Positions 35,058 to 43,363 of a stretch of DNA of 64,000 bases are shown in pieces. A program made the position numbers and the translations under genes. The stretch spans positions 248,001 through 312,000 of the forward strand of contig NZ_SACY01000003.1 of NCBI RefSeq assembly GCF_004005965.1. The letters are read 5' to 3'. Each line of letters opens with the position of its first letter. Within the stretch, counting starts at the first letter, position 1. The notes below the pieces were generated by a model that saw only the letters and a list, made by a program, of their open reading frames with translations, was not told the DNA's origin and ran no database searches. The DNA comes from Sandaracinomonas limnophila. Lineage in GTDB: Bacteria > Bacteroidota > Bacteroidia > Cytophagales > Spirosomataceae.

Positions 35058-36086
35058 ATGTCCGTTCAAATTGCCCCTATTTCAAGCTCGCTTTCAGCCT
35101 TTTTACAAAAGAATTCATATTCAAGAGTTGTTGTTTTGGTAGATGAAAAAACAAATAAATTTTGTTTTCCCAAAATAAAAGACAGCCTTCCAAGCAATAC
35201 GGTTAAAATTCAAATTAAATCAGGTGAAAACAATAAAAACCTTGACACTTGCACAAAAATTTGGGAAGCTTTGACCCATGCCAAATTAGATCGACATGCC
35301 TTATTAATCAATTTAGGTGGTGGTGTTATTGGAGATATGGGTGGATTTTGTGCCTCAACATATAAAAGAGGCATAGACTTTATTCAAATTCCAACTACGC
35401 TACTTTCGCAAGTGGATGCGAGTGTGGGAGGAAAATTAGGTATAGATTTCAATGGTTTCAAAAATCATATTGGCGTTTTTCAATTGCCAAAAACTGTTTT
35501 GGTTGATCCAAGTTTTACCAACACATTACCAGAAGCAGAAAAAAGATCCGGTTTTGCAGAAATTATTAAGCATTGTTTAATTCGTGATGCTAAAATGTGG
35601 GATGTCATCCGCAAAATGGATTGGTTTGAAAATAATTTTGCCGAATTAATTCAACATTCCATTGAAATCAAACAAAAGATTGTTGAAGAAGATCCCAAAG
35701 AAAAAGGACTAAGAAAAATATTGAATTTCGGCCACACCCTTGGACATGCAATAGAAACATTTTTGTTGGACAAAGGAAAAAGGAAAATTTTACACGGGGA
35801 AGCTGTTGCAGTAGGAATGATTACGGAAGCCTTTTTAGCTGAAAAAAGAGGTTTGATTTCCCCTCAGGAATTGGAGGATATTGAAATTTATTTGTTTGAA
35901 ACCTATGGAAAAGTACACATTTCAACAAATGAAATTGAAGAAATTGTTACTTTAACCCTTCAGGATAAAAAAAATAAAGGAAAAGAAGTGCTCTTTTCCT
36001 TGTTGACTGGCATAGGCGATTGCGGCTATGATATTCCGGTTAGTAAAAAGGAAATGCAAGAAGCATTAGCCTTTTACATCGGTTAA
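35058..36086 (+). CDS. aroB: 3-dehydroquinate synthase
   Basis: Second enzyme of the shikimate pathway, NAD- and zinc-dependent. The 342 residues contain NLGGGVIGDMGGFCASTYKRG (NAD site, near residue 96), IPTTLLSQVDASVGGKLGID, the zinc histidines in NFGHTLGHAIE and HGEAVAVGM. It is a single gene; the first enzyme, the DAHP synthase fusion, is 3.5 kb away on the opposite strand. It meets gatC with a single base between stop codons. Confidence 0.94.
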   Translation: MSVQIAPISSSLSAFLQKNSYSRVVVLVDEKTNKFCFPKIKDSLPSNTVKIQIKSGENNKNLDTCTKIWEALTHAKLDRHALLINLGGGVIGDMGGFCASTYKRGIDFIQIPTTLLSQVDASVGGKLGIDFNGFKNHIGVFQLPKTVLVDPSFTNTLPEAEKRSGFAEIIKHCLIRDAKMWDVIRKMDWFENNFAELIQHSIEIKQKIVEEDPKEKGLRKILNFGHTLGHAIETFLLDKGKRKILHGEAVAVGMITEAFLAEKRGLISPQELEDIEIYLFETYGKVHISTNEIEEIVTLTLQDKKNKGKEVLFSLLTGIGDCGYDIPVSKKEMQEALAFYIG

Positions 36087-36087
36087 G

Positions 36088-36375
36088 TTATTCAATTACC
36101 TGAGGAACCTTAAAGTATTGATCATTGGTGTCTGGACCTAAATTCAGGGCTTTTGTACGATCTAAAGTAGGTTTTGCCTCATCAGGTCTGAAATTGTTTA
36201 AGGCTTCTGTAATATGTACTAATGGCTCAATACCATCTGTATCAACCTCATTAAGCGCTTCCATCCATACCAACACCTTTTCCACCGAACTTCTCATCTC
36301 CTCTTTTTGCTCATTGGATAATTCCAGTCGGGCCAAATGCGCAATTTTTTCTATTTCTTCTGTACTAATCTTCAT
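36088..36375 (-). CDS. gatC: Asp-tRNA(Asn)/Glu-tRNA(Gln) amidotransferase subunit C
   Basis: A 95-residue GatC, which clamps GatA and GatB together. The pattern EEIEKIAHLARLELSNEQ at the start, LNEVDTDGIEPLVH in the middle and RPDEAKPTLDR later is typical. It is last in the ridA-gltX-orf62-gatC operon and overlaps the small gene before it by 11 bases. Pairing gatC with gltX suggests coordinated supply and amidation of Glu-tRNA(Gln). gatA and gatB are not in the window. Confidence 0.92.
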   Translation of the reverse strand: MKISTEEIEKIAHLARLELSNEQKEEMRSSVEKVLVWMEALNEVDTDGIEPLVHITEALNNFRPDEAKPTLDRTKALNLGPDTNDQYFKVPQVIE

Positions 36376-36553
36376 CTGTATTATTTTGCAATTTTTTGTC
36401 TTCTGGCAAATGTTTATCTAAAAACTGATTGATTTTATCTCGATCAATTGAAGAAACTATTTGTCCAAATGAATCAATATTCAATTCAAATCCTTCCAAT
36501 TCAGGATGAACCTTAGGTGCTTTTTTACCTGATTTATTCGATTCCTTTGCCAT
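36365..36553 (-). CDS. Small uncharacterised protein between gltX and gatC
   Basis: A 62-residue hydrophilic protein: a basic N-terminus (KESNKSGKKAPK), then VHPELEGFELNIDSFGQIV, then a helix (DRDKINQFLDKHL) and an acidic tail. It starts one base after the gltX stop and overlaps gatC by 11 bases, which makes it a convincing gene. I recall similar small proteins beside gltX in other Bacteroidota, with no assigned function. Confidence 0.75.
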   Translation of the reverse strand: MAKESNKSGKKAPKVHPELEGFELNIDSFGQIVSSIDRDKINQFLDKHLPEDKKLQNNTDED

Positions 36554-36554
36554 A

Positions 36555-38054
36555 TTATTTTGGAAATTTATCTAAGGCCAATTTCAAACGTTGAAACACT
36601 GAATCCTTTCCCCAAAGTTCCATTGAAATCATTAAATCAGGACCTGCACCATTACCACTTAAGGCAACACGTAATAACTGCATTACCTTCCCCATTTTAA
36701 TTCCAGACTCCTCTAAAATTTGATGAATACCTTCTTTTATAGATTCTGCATTCCAATTTGAAACTGAATCGGGTAATTTATCACAAATCAATTCAAGAGC
36801 TCTGCGTGATTCCTCATTCAATTTATTGGTTACTACCTGCTCATCATAGGTTACCGGCATTTCAAAAAACTCTACAGCAAGGGTCTTTAATTCATTTGGA
36901 AAGGTAATCCGATCCAAATATAATCCAACAAAAGCTTCTGCTTTTGAGGTTTCCAAATGTTCTACATATTGTTTAGCAATAGATTCAATTGGTTGATTCC
37001 TCAAATATTGCTCATTGAACCATTTGGCTTTTTGCACATCAAACTTTGCACCTGCCTTGTTTATTCTTTCCAATGAAAAAGCGGTAACCAATTCTTCCAA
37101 ACTAAACAGTTCTTGTTCAGTACCTGGATTCCAACCTAAAAATGCCAAGAAGTTAATTGTTGCTTCTGGCAAATATCCTTCCTCTCTAAATCCTTTTGCT
37201 TTTTGCCCAGTAACTGGGTCTGTCCATTCTAATGGAAAAACTGGAAAACCTCCTAAATCTGCATCTCGCTTAGATAATTTACCATTCCCTTCTGGTTTCA
37301 ACAACAATGGCAAGTGGGCAAAAGTAGGTGGAGTCCAACCAAAAGCTTGATACAATAATATATGCAAAGGTGCAGAAGGCAACCATTCTTCCCCTCGAAT
37401 CACATGCGTAATCTCCATGATATGGTCATCCACCACATTCGCTAAATGGTATGTTGGCATACCATCCGATTTCATTAATACCTTGTCGTCGATACTTGAG
37501 GTGTGCACATGCACCCAATCACGAATGCTATCTTGAAAACGAATTTCCCCTTTTGCTGGCACCTTCAAACGTATCACATACGGCGAATTTGAGGCTAACA
37601 AAGCTTTTGTTTCCTCTTCAGAAAGCGATAAAGAATTTTTTAATTTACCTCTAGTGGCAGCATTGTATTGAAATGCCCCACCCTTACTTTCATAGGTTTT
37701 ACGAATAGCATCTAATTCTTCGGCGGTATCAAATGCATAATAAGCCTTACCACTTTTCAAAAGCTGGTCGGCATATTCCTTATACAAATGTTTCCTTTCG
37801 CTTTGACGATAAGGTTCATGTGGACCACCCACGCCTACGCCTTCATCGGGATTTATACCCAACCAATTTAAACTTTCTAGAATATATTGTTCAGCACCTG
37901 GCACAAAACGTGTTTGGTCGGTATCTTCAATGCGAAGTAAAAACTTTCCGCCAGTTTGTTTGGCTAACAAATAATTATAAAGGGCAGTACGTACACCTCC
38001 AATATGTAAAGGTCCGGTAGGACTTGGGGCAAAACGAACACGAACAGGATTCAT
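36555..38054 (-). CDS. gltX: Glutamyl-tRNA synthetase
   Basis: Class I synthetase, 499 residues. RFAPSPTGPLHIGGVRTALYN at the start carries the HIGH-type motif and GKLSKRDA the KMSKS-type motif near residue 255. The C-terminal helical anticodon domain is present. The start is three bases after the ridA stop. Together with gatC in the same operon, it fits the indirect route to Gln-tRNA(Gln), although glnS could exist elsewhere. Confidence 0.95.
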   Translation of the reverse strand: MNPVRVRFAPSPTGPLHIGGVRTALYNYLLAKQTGGKFLLRIEDTDQTRFVPGAEQYILESLNWLGINPDEGVGVGGPHEPYRQSERKHLYKEYADQLLKSGKAYYAFDTAEELDAIRKTYESKGGAFQYNAATRGKLKNSLSLSEEETKALLASNSPYVIRLKVPAKGEIRFQDSIRDWVHVHTSSIDDKVLMKSDGMPTYHLANVVDDHIMEITHVIRGEEWLPSAPLHILLYQAFGWTPPTFAHLPLLLKPEGNGKLSKRDADLGGFPVFPLEWTDPVTGQKAKGFREEGYLPEATINFLAFLGWNPGTEQELFSLEELVTAFSLERINKAGAKFDVQKAKWFNEQYLRNQPIESIAKQYVEHLETSKAEAFVGLYLDRITFPNELKTLAVEFFEMPVTYDEQVVTNKLNEESRRALELICDKLPDSVSNWNAESIKEGIHQILEESGIKMGKVMQLLRVALSGNGAGPDLMISMELWGKDSVFQRLKLALDKFPK

Positions 38055-38057
38055 AAA

Positions 38058-38432
38058 TTAAGATAAATGGGCAATACAAGAAATTTCTACACGAACATTT
38101 TTAGGCAAACGAGCTACCTGAACAGTTTCTCTGGCAGGCGGATTGTTTGGAAAAAACTGTCCATACACTTGATTTATTATTGCAAAATCATCCATATTTT
38201 CAATAAAAATAGAACATTTAACAACATCCTCAAAAGTAGCACCGGCGGCAGAAAGAATGGCCTGCAGGTTTTTCATTACCTGAAGGGTTTCCTCTTCAAT
38301 ACTTCCACCGGCCTCAAAAACCGCCAAAGCAATTTGACCTGAGACGTATAACGTTTGTCCAGCTTGAACAGCCTGTGAATAGGGACCAATAGCTGCCGGA
38401 GCAGCTTCGGTAAAAATTATTTTCTTCGTCAT
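38058..38432 (-). CDS. ridA: RidA family enamine/imine deaminase
   Basis: A 124-residue protein starting MTKKIIFTEAAPAAIGPYSQAV. RidA hydrolyses reactive 2-aminoacrylate-type intermediates made by threonine dehydratase (IlvA) and other PLP enzymes. VSGQIAL, the substrate arginine in ARETVQVARLP and the Glu in VEISCIAHL are present. An upstream in-frame ATG (20 residues earlier) is rejected because the family starts at 38432. It heads the operon with gltX. Confidence 0.92.
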   Translation of the reverse strand: MTKKIIFTEAAPAAIGPYSQAVQAGQTLYVSGQIALAVFEAGGSIEEETLQVMKNLQAILSAAGATFEDVVKCSIFIENMDDFAIINQVYGQFFPNNPPARETVQVARLPKNVRVEISCIAHLS

Positions 38433-38500
38433 AATTTGAAAAGAGATGCAAGTTACCAAAAATTTGTGGGGAATCTTAAATGATTTTTGCAAATTTGAAT

Positions 38501-39400
38501 ATGCTAAAAATCAAAAAACTCATTGAAAGCAAAAAAGGCATTGGATTTATGCTGCTATCTTCCTTATGTTTTTCAATTTTATCTGCTTTAGCAAAATCAA
38601 TGAATTCCCGGTTCCCTTCCATTGAACTCGTATTCTTCCGAAGTGCAGTTGGTTTACCTTTTTTATTTTGGAGTTTGTGGAGAAACCCACCCATCCAACA
38701 AATTGGTGGAAAATTATTGTTTTTAATTTATCGTGGCATTTTAGGAGCCTTTACTTTGTATTGTTTGTTTTATGCTTTAGAACATTTAGGACTTTCCCTA
38801 ACCAACACTTACGGACAAGCCTTTCCGCTTTTTATAGCCGTTTTTACCTTCATTTGGATTCCGACCGAAAAATTAACAGGTAAGCAATTTTTATTTTTGT
38901 TAATGGGATTTTTCGGAATCTTGTTAATTTTCAGACCAGATGCCTTGGTTTCATGGCAAAAACACAGTATTGGCATTTTATATGCCATCGGAACAGCCTT
39001 GGGTTATATGGCCATTAAGGAGGCGCAAAAATATTATGATTCTCGCTGGGTTATTGTCTCCTTTATGGGAAGTGGGTTTATTGCCTCAATCATTTCATTG
39101 GGAATAGGTTCCTATATAGAATCGGAGCCAGGTTTTTGGTCGGCTCAATGGGTGCAGCCACAGGGTATTGAATGGATTCAAGCCTTTATTTTAGGCTTAT
39201 TAGCTTTAGGAGTACAAGGGTTTACTACTCAGGCTTTAAGGTATGAAAAAACGACTGTTGTGGGAGCAGTAGGTAATTCATCTGTTTTATTTTCAATTGC
39301 CATTGAAATAATTTTAGGAAAAGGATTACCCGAATGGTTTGTATTATTAGGGATGGGTTTAGTGGTTTGGGGAAGCGTTAAAGTGAAAAGTGGAAAGTGA
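38501..39400 (+). CDS. EamA/DMT family transporter
   Basis: A 299-residue membrane protein of ten hydrophobic segments in two EamA repeats. The first repeat has SSLCFSILSALAKSM and VFFRSAVGLPF, and the second AIGTALGYMAIKEAQKY and LALGVQGFTTQALRY. Substrate is unknown; relatives export amino acids or other metabolites. ATG 38501 is preferred to 38480, giving the normal short cytoplasmic lead. The last residues (KVKSGK and the TGA stop) are encoded by an AGTGAAA/AGTGGAA heptamer repeat. Confidence 0.85.
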   Translation: MLKIKKLIESKKGIGFMLLSSLCFSILSALAKSMNSRFPSIELVFFRSAVGLPFLFWSLWRNPPIQQIGGKLLFLIYRGILGAFTLYCLFYALEHLGLSLTNTYGQAFPLFIAVFTFIWIPTEKLTGKQFLFLLMGFFGILLIFRPDALVSWQKHSIGILYAIGTALGYMAIKEAQKYYDSRWVIVSFMGSGFIASIISLGIGSYIESEPGFWSAQWVQPQGIEWIQAFILGLLALGVQGFTTQALRYEKTTVVGAVGNSSVLFSIAIEIILGKGLPEWFVLLGMGLVVWGSVKVKSGK

Positions 39401-39510
39401 AAAGTGGCAACCCTTGTGGTTGCCTTTAAGTACCAACCCTTGTGGTTGCCTTTAAGTACCAACCCTTGTGGTTGCCTTTAAGTACCAACCCTTGCGGTTG
39501 CCTTTAAAAT
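39382..39510 (+). repeat. AGTGAAA heptamers followed by four 26-base hairpin units
   Basis: Heptamers AGTGAAA, AGTGGAA, AGTGAAA, AGTGGCA occupy 39382-39409 and include the EamA stop codon. Then come 26-base units at 39408-39433, 39434-39459, 39460-39485 and a diverged fourth from 39486. Each unit contains the palindrome CAACC-CTTGT-GGTTG, a REP-like hairpin. The first three units are identical. Confidence 0.95.
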
Positions 39511-39514
39511 AAAT

Positions 39515-39550
39515 AAAGCCAGTGGATCTTAAAAGAAACACTGGCTTTTT
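39515..39550. terminator. Bidirectional terminator between EamA gene and DAHP synthase gene
   Basis: AAAGCCAGTG pairs with CACTGGCTTT (10 bp) across a loop of about 14 bases, followed by further T residues on plus and preceded by A residues. Confidence 0.85.
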
Positions 39551-39553
39551 CGT

Positions 39554-39570
39554 CAACCACAAGGGTTGCC
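39554..39570 (-). repeat. Single inverted copy of the REP-like palindrome
   Basis: CAACCACAAGGGTTGCC is the reverse complement of the core of the 26-base units on the other side of the terminator. It ends three bases before the stop codon of the DAHP synthase fusion gene. Confidence 0.85.
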
Positions 39571-39573
39571 GCT

Positions 39574-40668
39574 TTAAACCGTTGCAGAATTCATTACTTC
39601 TGTCTGCTTTCTGATAGATTCAAGGTGAACTAATTTAAACATTTCTTCAATAAATTCAGGATATAGGCCTAATCCTTTTGCTTGATTAGCTCTATCGGCG
39701 TGTAATTGCTTCCAACGATCCAATTGTAAAACGGCAACGTTGTTATCGCGCTTATACTCTCCTAATTTTTCAACAACTGACATACGAGCTGCCAAAACCT
39801 CCATCAATTCACGGTCGATGTTGTCAATTTTCTCACGTAATTTGGCTAATTCGTCTGAGAAATCAGAACCATAATTTGCTTTACGTACTTCTAATTCACG
39901 CAACATTTCACCTAAAGCTTCTGGAGTTAATTGCTGAGAAGCATCAGACCAAGCCTCGTCCGGATTGCGGTGGGTTTCAATGATCATACCATCGTAATTC
40001 AAATCTAAAATACGCTGAGATAATTCATTTAAATAAGCACGCTTTCCAGCCATGTGAGAAGGGTCACCAATTAAAGGTAACTCTGGGAACATTCTTTTCA
40101 ATTCTACAGCAACAGCCCACATTGGAGAGTTTCTGTATTTAGTTTCTTGTGCGTTAGAGAAACCACGGTGAATAGCACCTAATTTCTTAATACCTGCACC
40201 TTGTAAACGCTCAAATGCACCAACCCAAAGAGCCAAATCTGGATTCACTGGATTTTTTACCAATACAGGAACATCTACACCCTTTAAAGCATCTGCAATT
40301 TCTTGAACGTTAAAAGGATTCACTGTAGTTCTTGCTCCAATCCACAACACATCTACACCATATTTTAAAGCTAATTCAATATGTTCTGGAGTAGCAACCT
40401 CAACAGCAGTTGGTAAACCGGTTTCTTTTTTAGCTTCTACTAACCATTTCAATGCAGGCTCTCCGTTCCCTTCAAAACTTCCTGGACGGGTACGAGGCTT
40501 CCAAACTCCAGCACGCATAATGTGTGCATAACCTTCTGCTTTAATTCTTCTAGCAGTTTCTAATACTTGCTCTTCCGTCTCAGCTGAACAAGGACCTGCA
40601 ATAATCAATGGCTTTCCATTGGTATTGATCCAGTTCTGCATCGGCACTACATCTAATTTGGCATTCAT
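39574..40668 (-). CDS. Bifunctional DAHP synthase / chorismate mutase
   Basis: Fusion of the first shikimate-pathway enzyme (about residues 15-265) with an AroQ-type chorismate mutase (about 270-360). The synthase part has IIAGPCSAE, MRAGVWKPRTRPGSFEG, VLVKNPVNPD and GDPSHMAGKR, typical of the type I beta family. The mutase part has LREKIDNIDRELMEVLAARM and EFIEEMFKLVHLESIRKQ. In related fusions the mutase domain also gives feedback inhibition by prephenate, so it joins first-step control to the branch point. It is a single gene between terminator and promoter region. Confidence 0.93.
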   Translation of the reverse strand: MNAKLDVVPMQNWINTNGKPLIIAGPCSAETEEQVLETARRIKAEGYAHIMRAGVWKPRTRPGSFEGNGEPALKWLVEAKKETGLPTAVEVATPEHIELALKYGVDVLWIGARTTVNPFNVQEIADALKGVDVPVLVKNPVNPDLALWVGAFERLQGAGIKKLGAIHRGFSNAQETKYRNSPMWAVAVELKRMFPELPLIGDPSHMAGKRAYLNELSQRILDLNYDGMIIETHRNPDEAWSDASQQLTPEALGEMLRELEVRKANYGSDFSDELAKLREKIDNIDRELMEVLAARMSVVEKLGEYKRDNNVAVLQLDRWKQLHADRANQAKGLGLYPEFIEEMFKLVHLESIRKQTEVMNSATV

Positions 40669-40735
40669 AATATTTACATTTATTCGGATATATACTTCCG
40701 GGTACTAAAATTTTAATTTATAAAAACAATTCACT

Positions 40736-40743
40736 TATATTTG
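40736..40743 (+). promoter_or_regulatory. -7 promoter element of the proline dehydrogenase operon
   Basis: TATATTTG matches TAnnTTTG, 39 bases before the ATG at 40783; the -33 region reads TTTA at the expected distance. Confidence 0.55.
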
Positions 40744-40782
40744 CATCCTATTTTCAAAACCAGCAACAAACTTGCTCCGTAA

Positions 40783-41958
40783 ATGAAAGAATTATCATTT
40801 GAGGATACCCAAATTGCCTTTGAAGCTAAAAGTGATTTTCAACTCAAGAAGGCTTATTGGATTTTTGCCACAATGAACCAAAATTGGCTTGTAAAGTTAG
40901 GGACTTTTTTTATCAAATTGCTCCTTTTTTTACATTTTCCCATAAAAAAACTTATAAAAATCTCGATTTTCCAACAATTTTGTGGTGGAGAAACTATAAA
41001 AGACTGTGAATCAACGATTCTTAAGTTAGGCAAATCCAATATTGGTACAATTTTAGACTATTCTGTAGAGGGGGAAGAAAATGAAAAATCTTTCCAAAAA
41101 ACAAAAGAAGAAATCATTCTGACCATCTTAAAAGCTAAACAAGATTTACACATCCCCTTTGCGGTTTTCAAGCTAACAGGAATTTTCAAATCCGAATTAC
41201 TTGAGGCATATCAAACTGAAGCTGGTATTCAAACAGAAGAGGAAGATGCAGAATTTCAACACAGCAAAGAAATCCTCTTAGAAATTTGTCAAAAAGCTTA
41301 TGACGAAAAGATAAAACTATTTATTGATGCAGAGGAAAGTTGGATTCAAAATTCCATTGATGAATTGACGTACGAAATGATGGAAAAATTCAATCAAAGC
41401 GAAACCATCATTTTCAATACCTTTCAAATGTATCGAACAGATATGTTAGAAAACCTGAAAAAGATAACTGCAATTGCCCAAGAAAAAGGATTCACTTTAG
41501 GAGCCAAATTGGTAAGAGGTGCCTACATTGAAAAGGAAAGATTGAGAGCGCATGAAGATGAATACTCCGAACCTATTCACAAGGATAAAATAGATACAGA
41601 TAGAGATTTTGATGCAGCCATACAGTTTTGTGTAGAAAATTTAAATACCATCAAATTTTGCATAGGGACGCATAATGAAATAAGTTGCAAATTGTTGTGC
41701 AAATTAATGGAGCATCAAAACTTGCCGCGCAACCACGAAAGTATATTTTTTGCTCAATTATTGGGCATGTCAGATAATATTTCTTACACGTTAGCAAAGT
41801 TAGGATACAATGTGGCAAAATACGTCCCCTATGGTCCGGTTGAGTCAGTTATGCCCTATTTATTTAGAAGAGCAGAAGAAAACACTTCAATTGCTGGACA
41901 AACATCTAGAGAGTTTAGCTTGTTACAAAAAGAGGTTTTGAGAAGAAAGAAAAAATGA
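40783..41958 (+). CDS. Proline dehydrogenase
   Basis: A 391-residue FAD enzyme that oxidises proline to pyrroline-5-carboxylate and passes electrons to quinone. Conserved segments are VFKLTGIFKSELLE, FIDAEESWIQ, FNTFQMYRTDML, GAKLVRGAYIEKER, CIGTHNE and the substrate-binding YLFRRAEENTS near residue 360. It is the single-function type; the P5C dehydrogenase is elsewhere. It overlaps lspA by four bases (ATGA). Confidence 0.93.
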   Translation: MKELSFEDTQIAFEAKSDFQLKKAYWIFATMNQNWLVKLGTFFIKLLLFLHFPIKKLIKISIFQQFCGGETIKDCESTILKLGKSNIGTILDYSVEGEENEKSFQKTKEEIILTILKAKQDLHIPFAVFKLTGIFKSELLEAYQTEAGIQTEEEDAEFQHSKEILLEICQKAYDEKIKLFIDAEESWIQNSIDELTYEMMEKFNQSETIIFNTFQMYRTDMLENLKKITAIAQEKGFTLGAKLVRGAYIEKERLRAHEDEYSEPIHKDKIDTDRDFDAAIQFCVENLNTIKFCIGTHNEISCKLLCKLMEHQNLPRNHESIFFAQLLGMSDNISYTLAKLGYNVAKYVPYGPVESVMPYLFRRAEENTSIAGQTSREFSLLQKEVLRRKKK

Positions 41959-42542
41959 AATTACCCTTACGATTTTATTACATTTTAGCATTTATCATCA
42001 TTCTGATGGACCAGGCAATAAAATTGTCGGTTCACTTTTTCATGGATCCTGGATTCCCAGGACAAATAGAAATTATTGGCTTTTTCAAATTGCATTACAC
42101 CTTGAATCCAGGTATGGCATTTGGTATGCAAATTGGATCAATCTATGGAAAATTATTCCTAACTAGTTTTAGGATTTTCGCCATGTTTGGCATAGGTTAT
42201 GGCCTTTACTTTTTACACAATAAAAAATCACATACAGGTTTATTAACTTGTGTGGCAATGATTCTGGGTGGCGCAATAGGAAACTTAATCGACTCCATAT
42301 TTTATGGAAAATATTTAGGGAATGCACCCTATGGAGCACCCATGCAATGGTTTCACGGCCAAGTAATTGACATGTTCTTTTTCGACTTCTGGGAGGGTAT
42401 TTTACCTGAATGGATTCCAATTTGGGGTGGCACTTATTACTCAACCCCTATTTTTAATTTTGCTGATGCTAGTATTTTTTGCGGAGTAGTTGCTATATTG
42501 ATTTTTCAAAATCATTTTTTCGACAAAAAAGCAAGCATATAA
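41955..42542 (+). CDS. lspA: Lipoprotein signal peptidase
   Basis: Aspartyl protease of the inner membrane that removes signal peptides from prolipoproteins. The 195 residues have four hydrophobic segments, and the catalytic aspartates are in GGAIGNLIDSIFYG and PIFNFADASIF. MDQAIKLSV at the start and LNPGMAFGM are also conserved. It has an extended loop before the second aspartate, usual in Bacteroidota. Second gene of the operon, overlapping the proline dehydrogenase stop. Confidence 0.95.
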   Translation: MKLPLRFYYILAFIIILMDQAIKLSVHFFMDPGFPGQIEIIGFFKLHYTLNPGMAFGMQIGSIYGKLFLTSFRIFAMFGIGYGLYFLHNKKSHTGLLTCVAMILGGAIGNLIDSIFYGKYLGNAPYGAPMQWFHGQVIDMFFFDFWEGILPEWIPIWGGTYYSTPIFNFADASIFCGVVAILIFQNHFFDKKASI

Positions 42543-42545
42543 CAA

Positions 42546-43280
42546 TTGGAATTACACGATATTCTTTTCTTTTTCTTGGCATTGGTGGCAGAAATTGTTG
42601 GAACCGTTAGTGGCTTCGGATCTTCCATACTATTTGTACCCTTGGCATCTGCTTTTTTCGATTTCCAAATCGTTTTAGGTATCACTGCTGTTTTTCACGT
42701 ATTTTCTAATATTTCAAAAATCTATTTATTCCGAAAAGGAATCAATAAAGAAATTGCTATCAAACTGGGAATTCCTGCTGTTATTTTTGTAATTCTAGGT
42801 GCTATTTTAACGAAATATATTCCACAACAAGAAATTGAATTAGGCATGAATTTAATCATCCTAAGTTTGGCAATTTATTTACTTACCGGGCATCATAAAA
42901 AACTCAAGCAAAGCAATCAAAATTTATATGCAGGTGGCACCGTTTCGGGATTTCTTGCAGGATTAATTGGCACAGGAGGTGCCATAAGAGGAATTACTTT
43001 AGCTGCATTTCAATTAGAAAAAAATGCATTTATTTCAACCTCGGCAATCATCGATTTTGGGGTTGATTTTAGTCGGGCAGGTATTTATATTTACAATGGA
43101 TTTTTCAAATCAGAATACCTGATTTTTATGCCATTTTTAATTCTAATAAGTATTTTGGGCACTTATCTCGGAAAGAGAATTTTGGAGTATTTATCTGAAA
43201 AATTATTTCAAATAATATTATTGAGTATCATTTGCCTTACGGCAGGGGTGCAATTGGTGCACTACTTTTTTAATTGTTAA
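42546..43280 (+). CDS. TSUP (TauE/SafE) family membrane transporter
   Basis: A 244-residue protein with about eight hydrophobic segments. ETVSGFGSSILFVPLA-like sequence near the start and AGLIGTGGAIRGI mid-protein are the paired signature of sulfite/sulfonate exporter-like proteins. Substrate unknown. The start is a TTG at 42546, three bases after the lspA stop; no ATG is available before the first membrane segment. The last residues and stop codon (Phe-Asn-Cys-stop) lie in the left arm of a 35-bp inverted repeat. Confidence 0.83.
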   Translation: MELHDILFFFLALVAEIVGTVSGFGSSILFVPLASAFFDFQIVLGITAVFHVFSNISKIYLFRKGINKEIAIKLGIPAVIFVILGAILTKYIPQQEIELGMNLIILSLAIYLLTGHHKKLKQSNQNLYAGGTVSGFLAGLIGTGGAIRGITLAAFQLEKNAFISTSAIIDFGVDFSRAGIYIYNGFFKSEYLIFMPFLILISILGTYLGKRILEYLSEKLFQIILLSIICLTAGVQLVHYFFNC

Positions 43281-43363
43281 TTGTTAGTTGTTAATTGTTA
43301 ATTATAAAAGATATTTTTAAAACTATCAATAATTAACAATTAACAACTAACAATTAACAATTA
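43271..43363. repeat. Perfect 35-bp inverted repeat of AATTGTT heptamers
   Basis: Arms 43271-43305 and 43329-43363 are exact reverse complements around a 23-base loop. Each arm is a run of AATTGTT/AATTGTTAGTTGTT heptamers. The left arm holds the TauE-like stop codon and the right arm holds the stop codon of ompH, so both convergent genes end in the repeat. It probably terminates transcription both ways. Confidence 0.96.

Noticed and set aside
39408-39510. Possible CRISPR array
   Set aside because: The 26-base units are directly adjacent with no unique spacers, and there are no cas genes. It is a tandem hairpin repeat.
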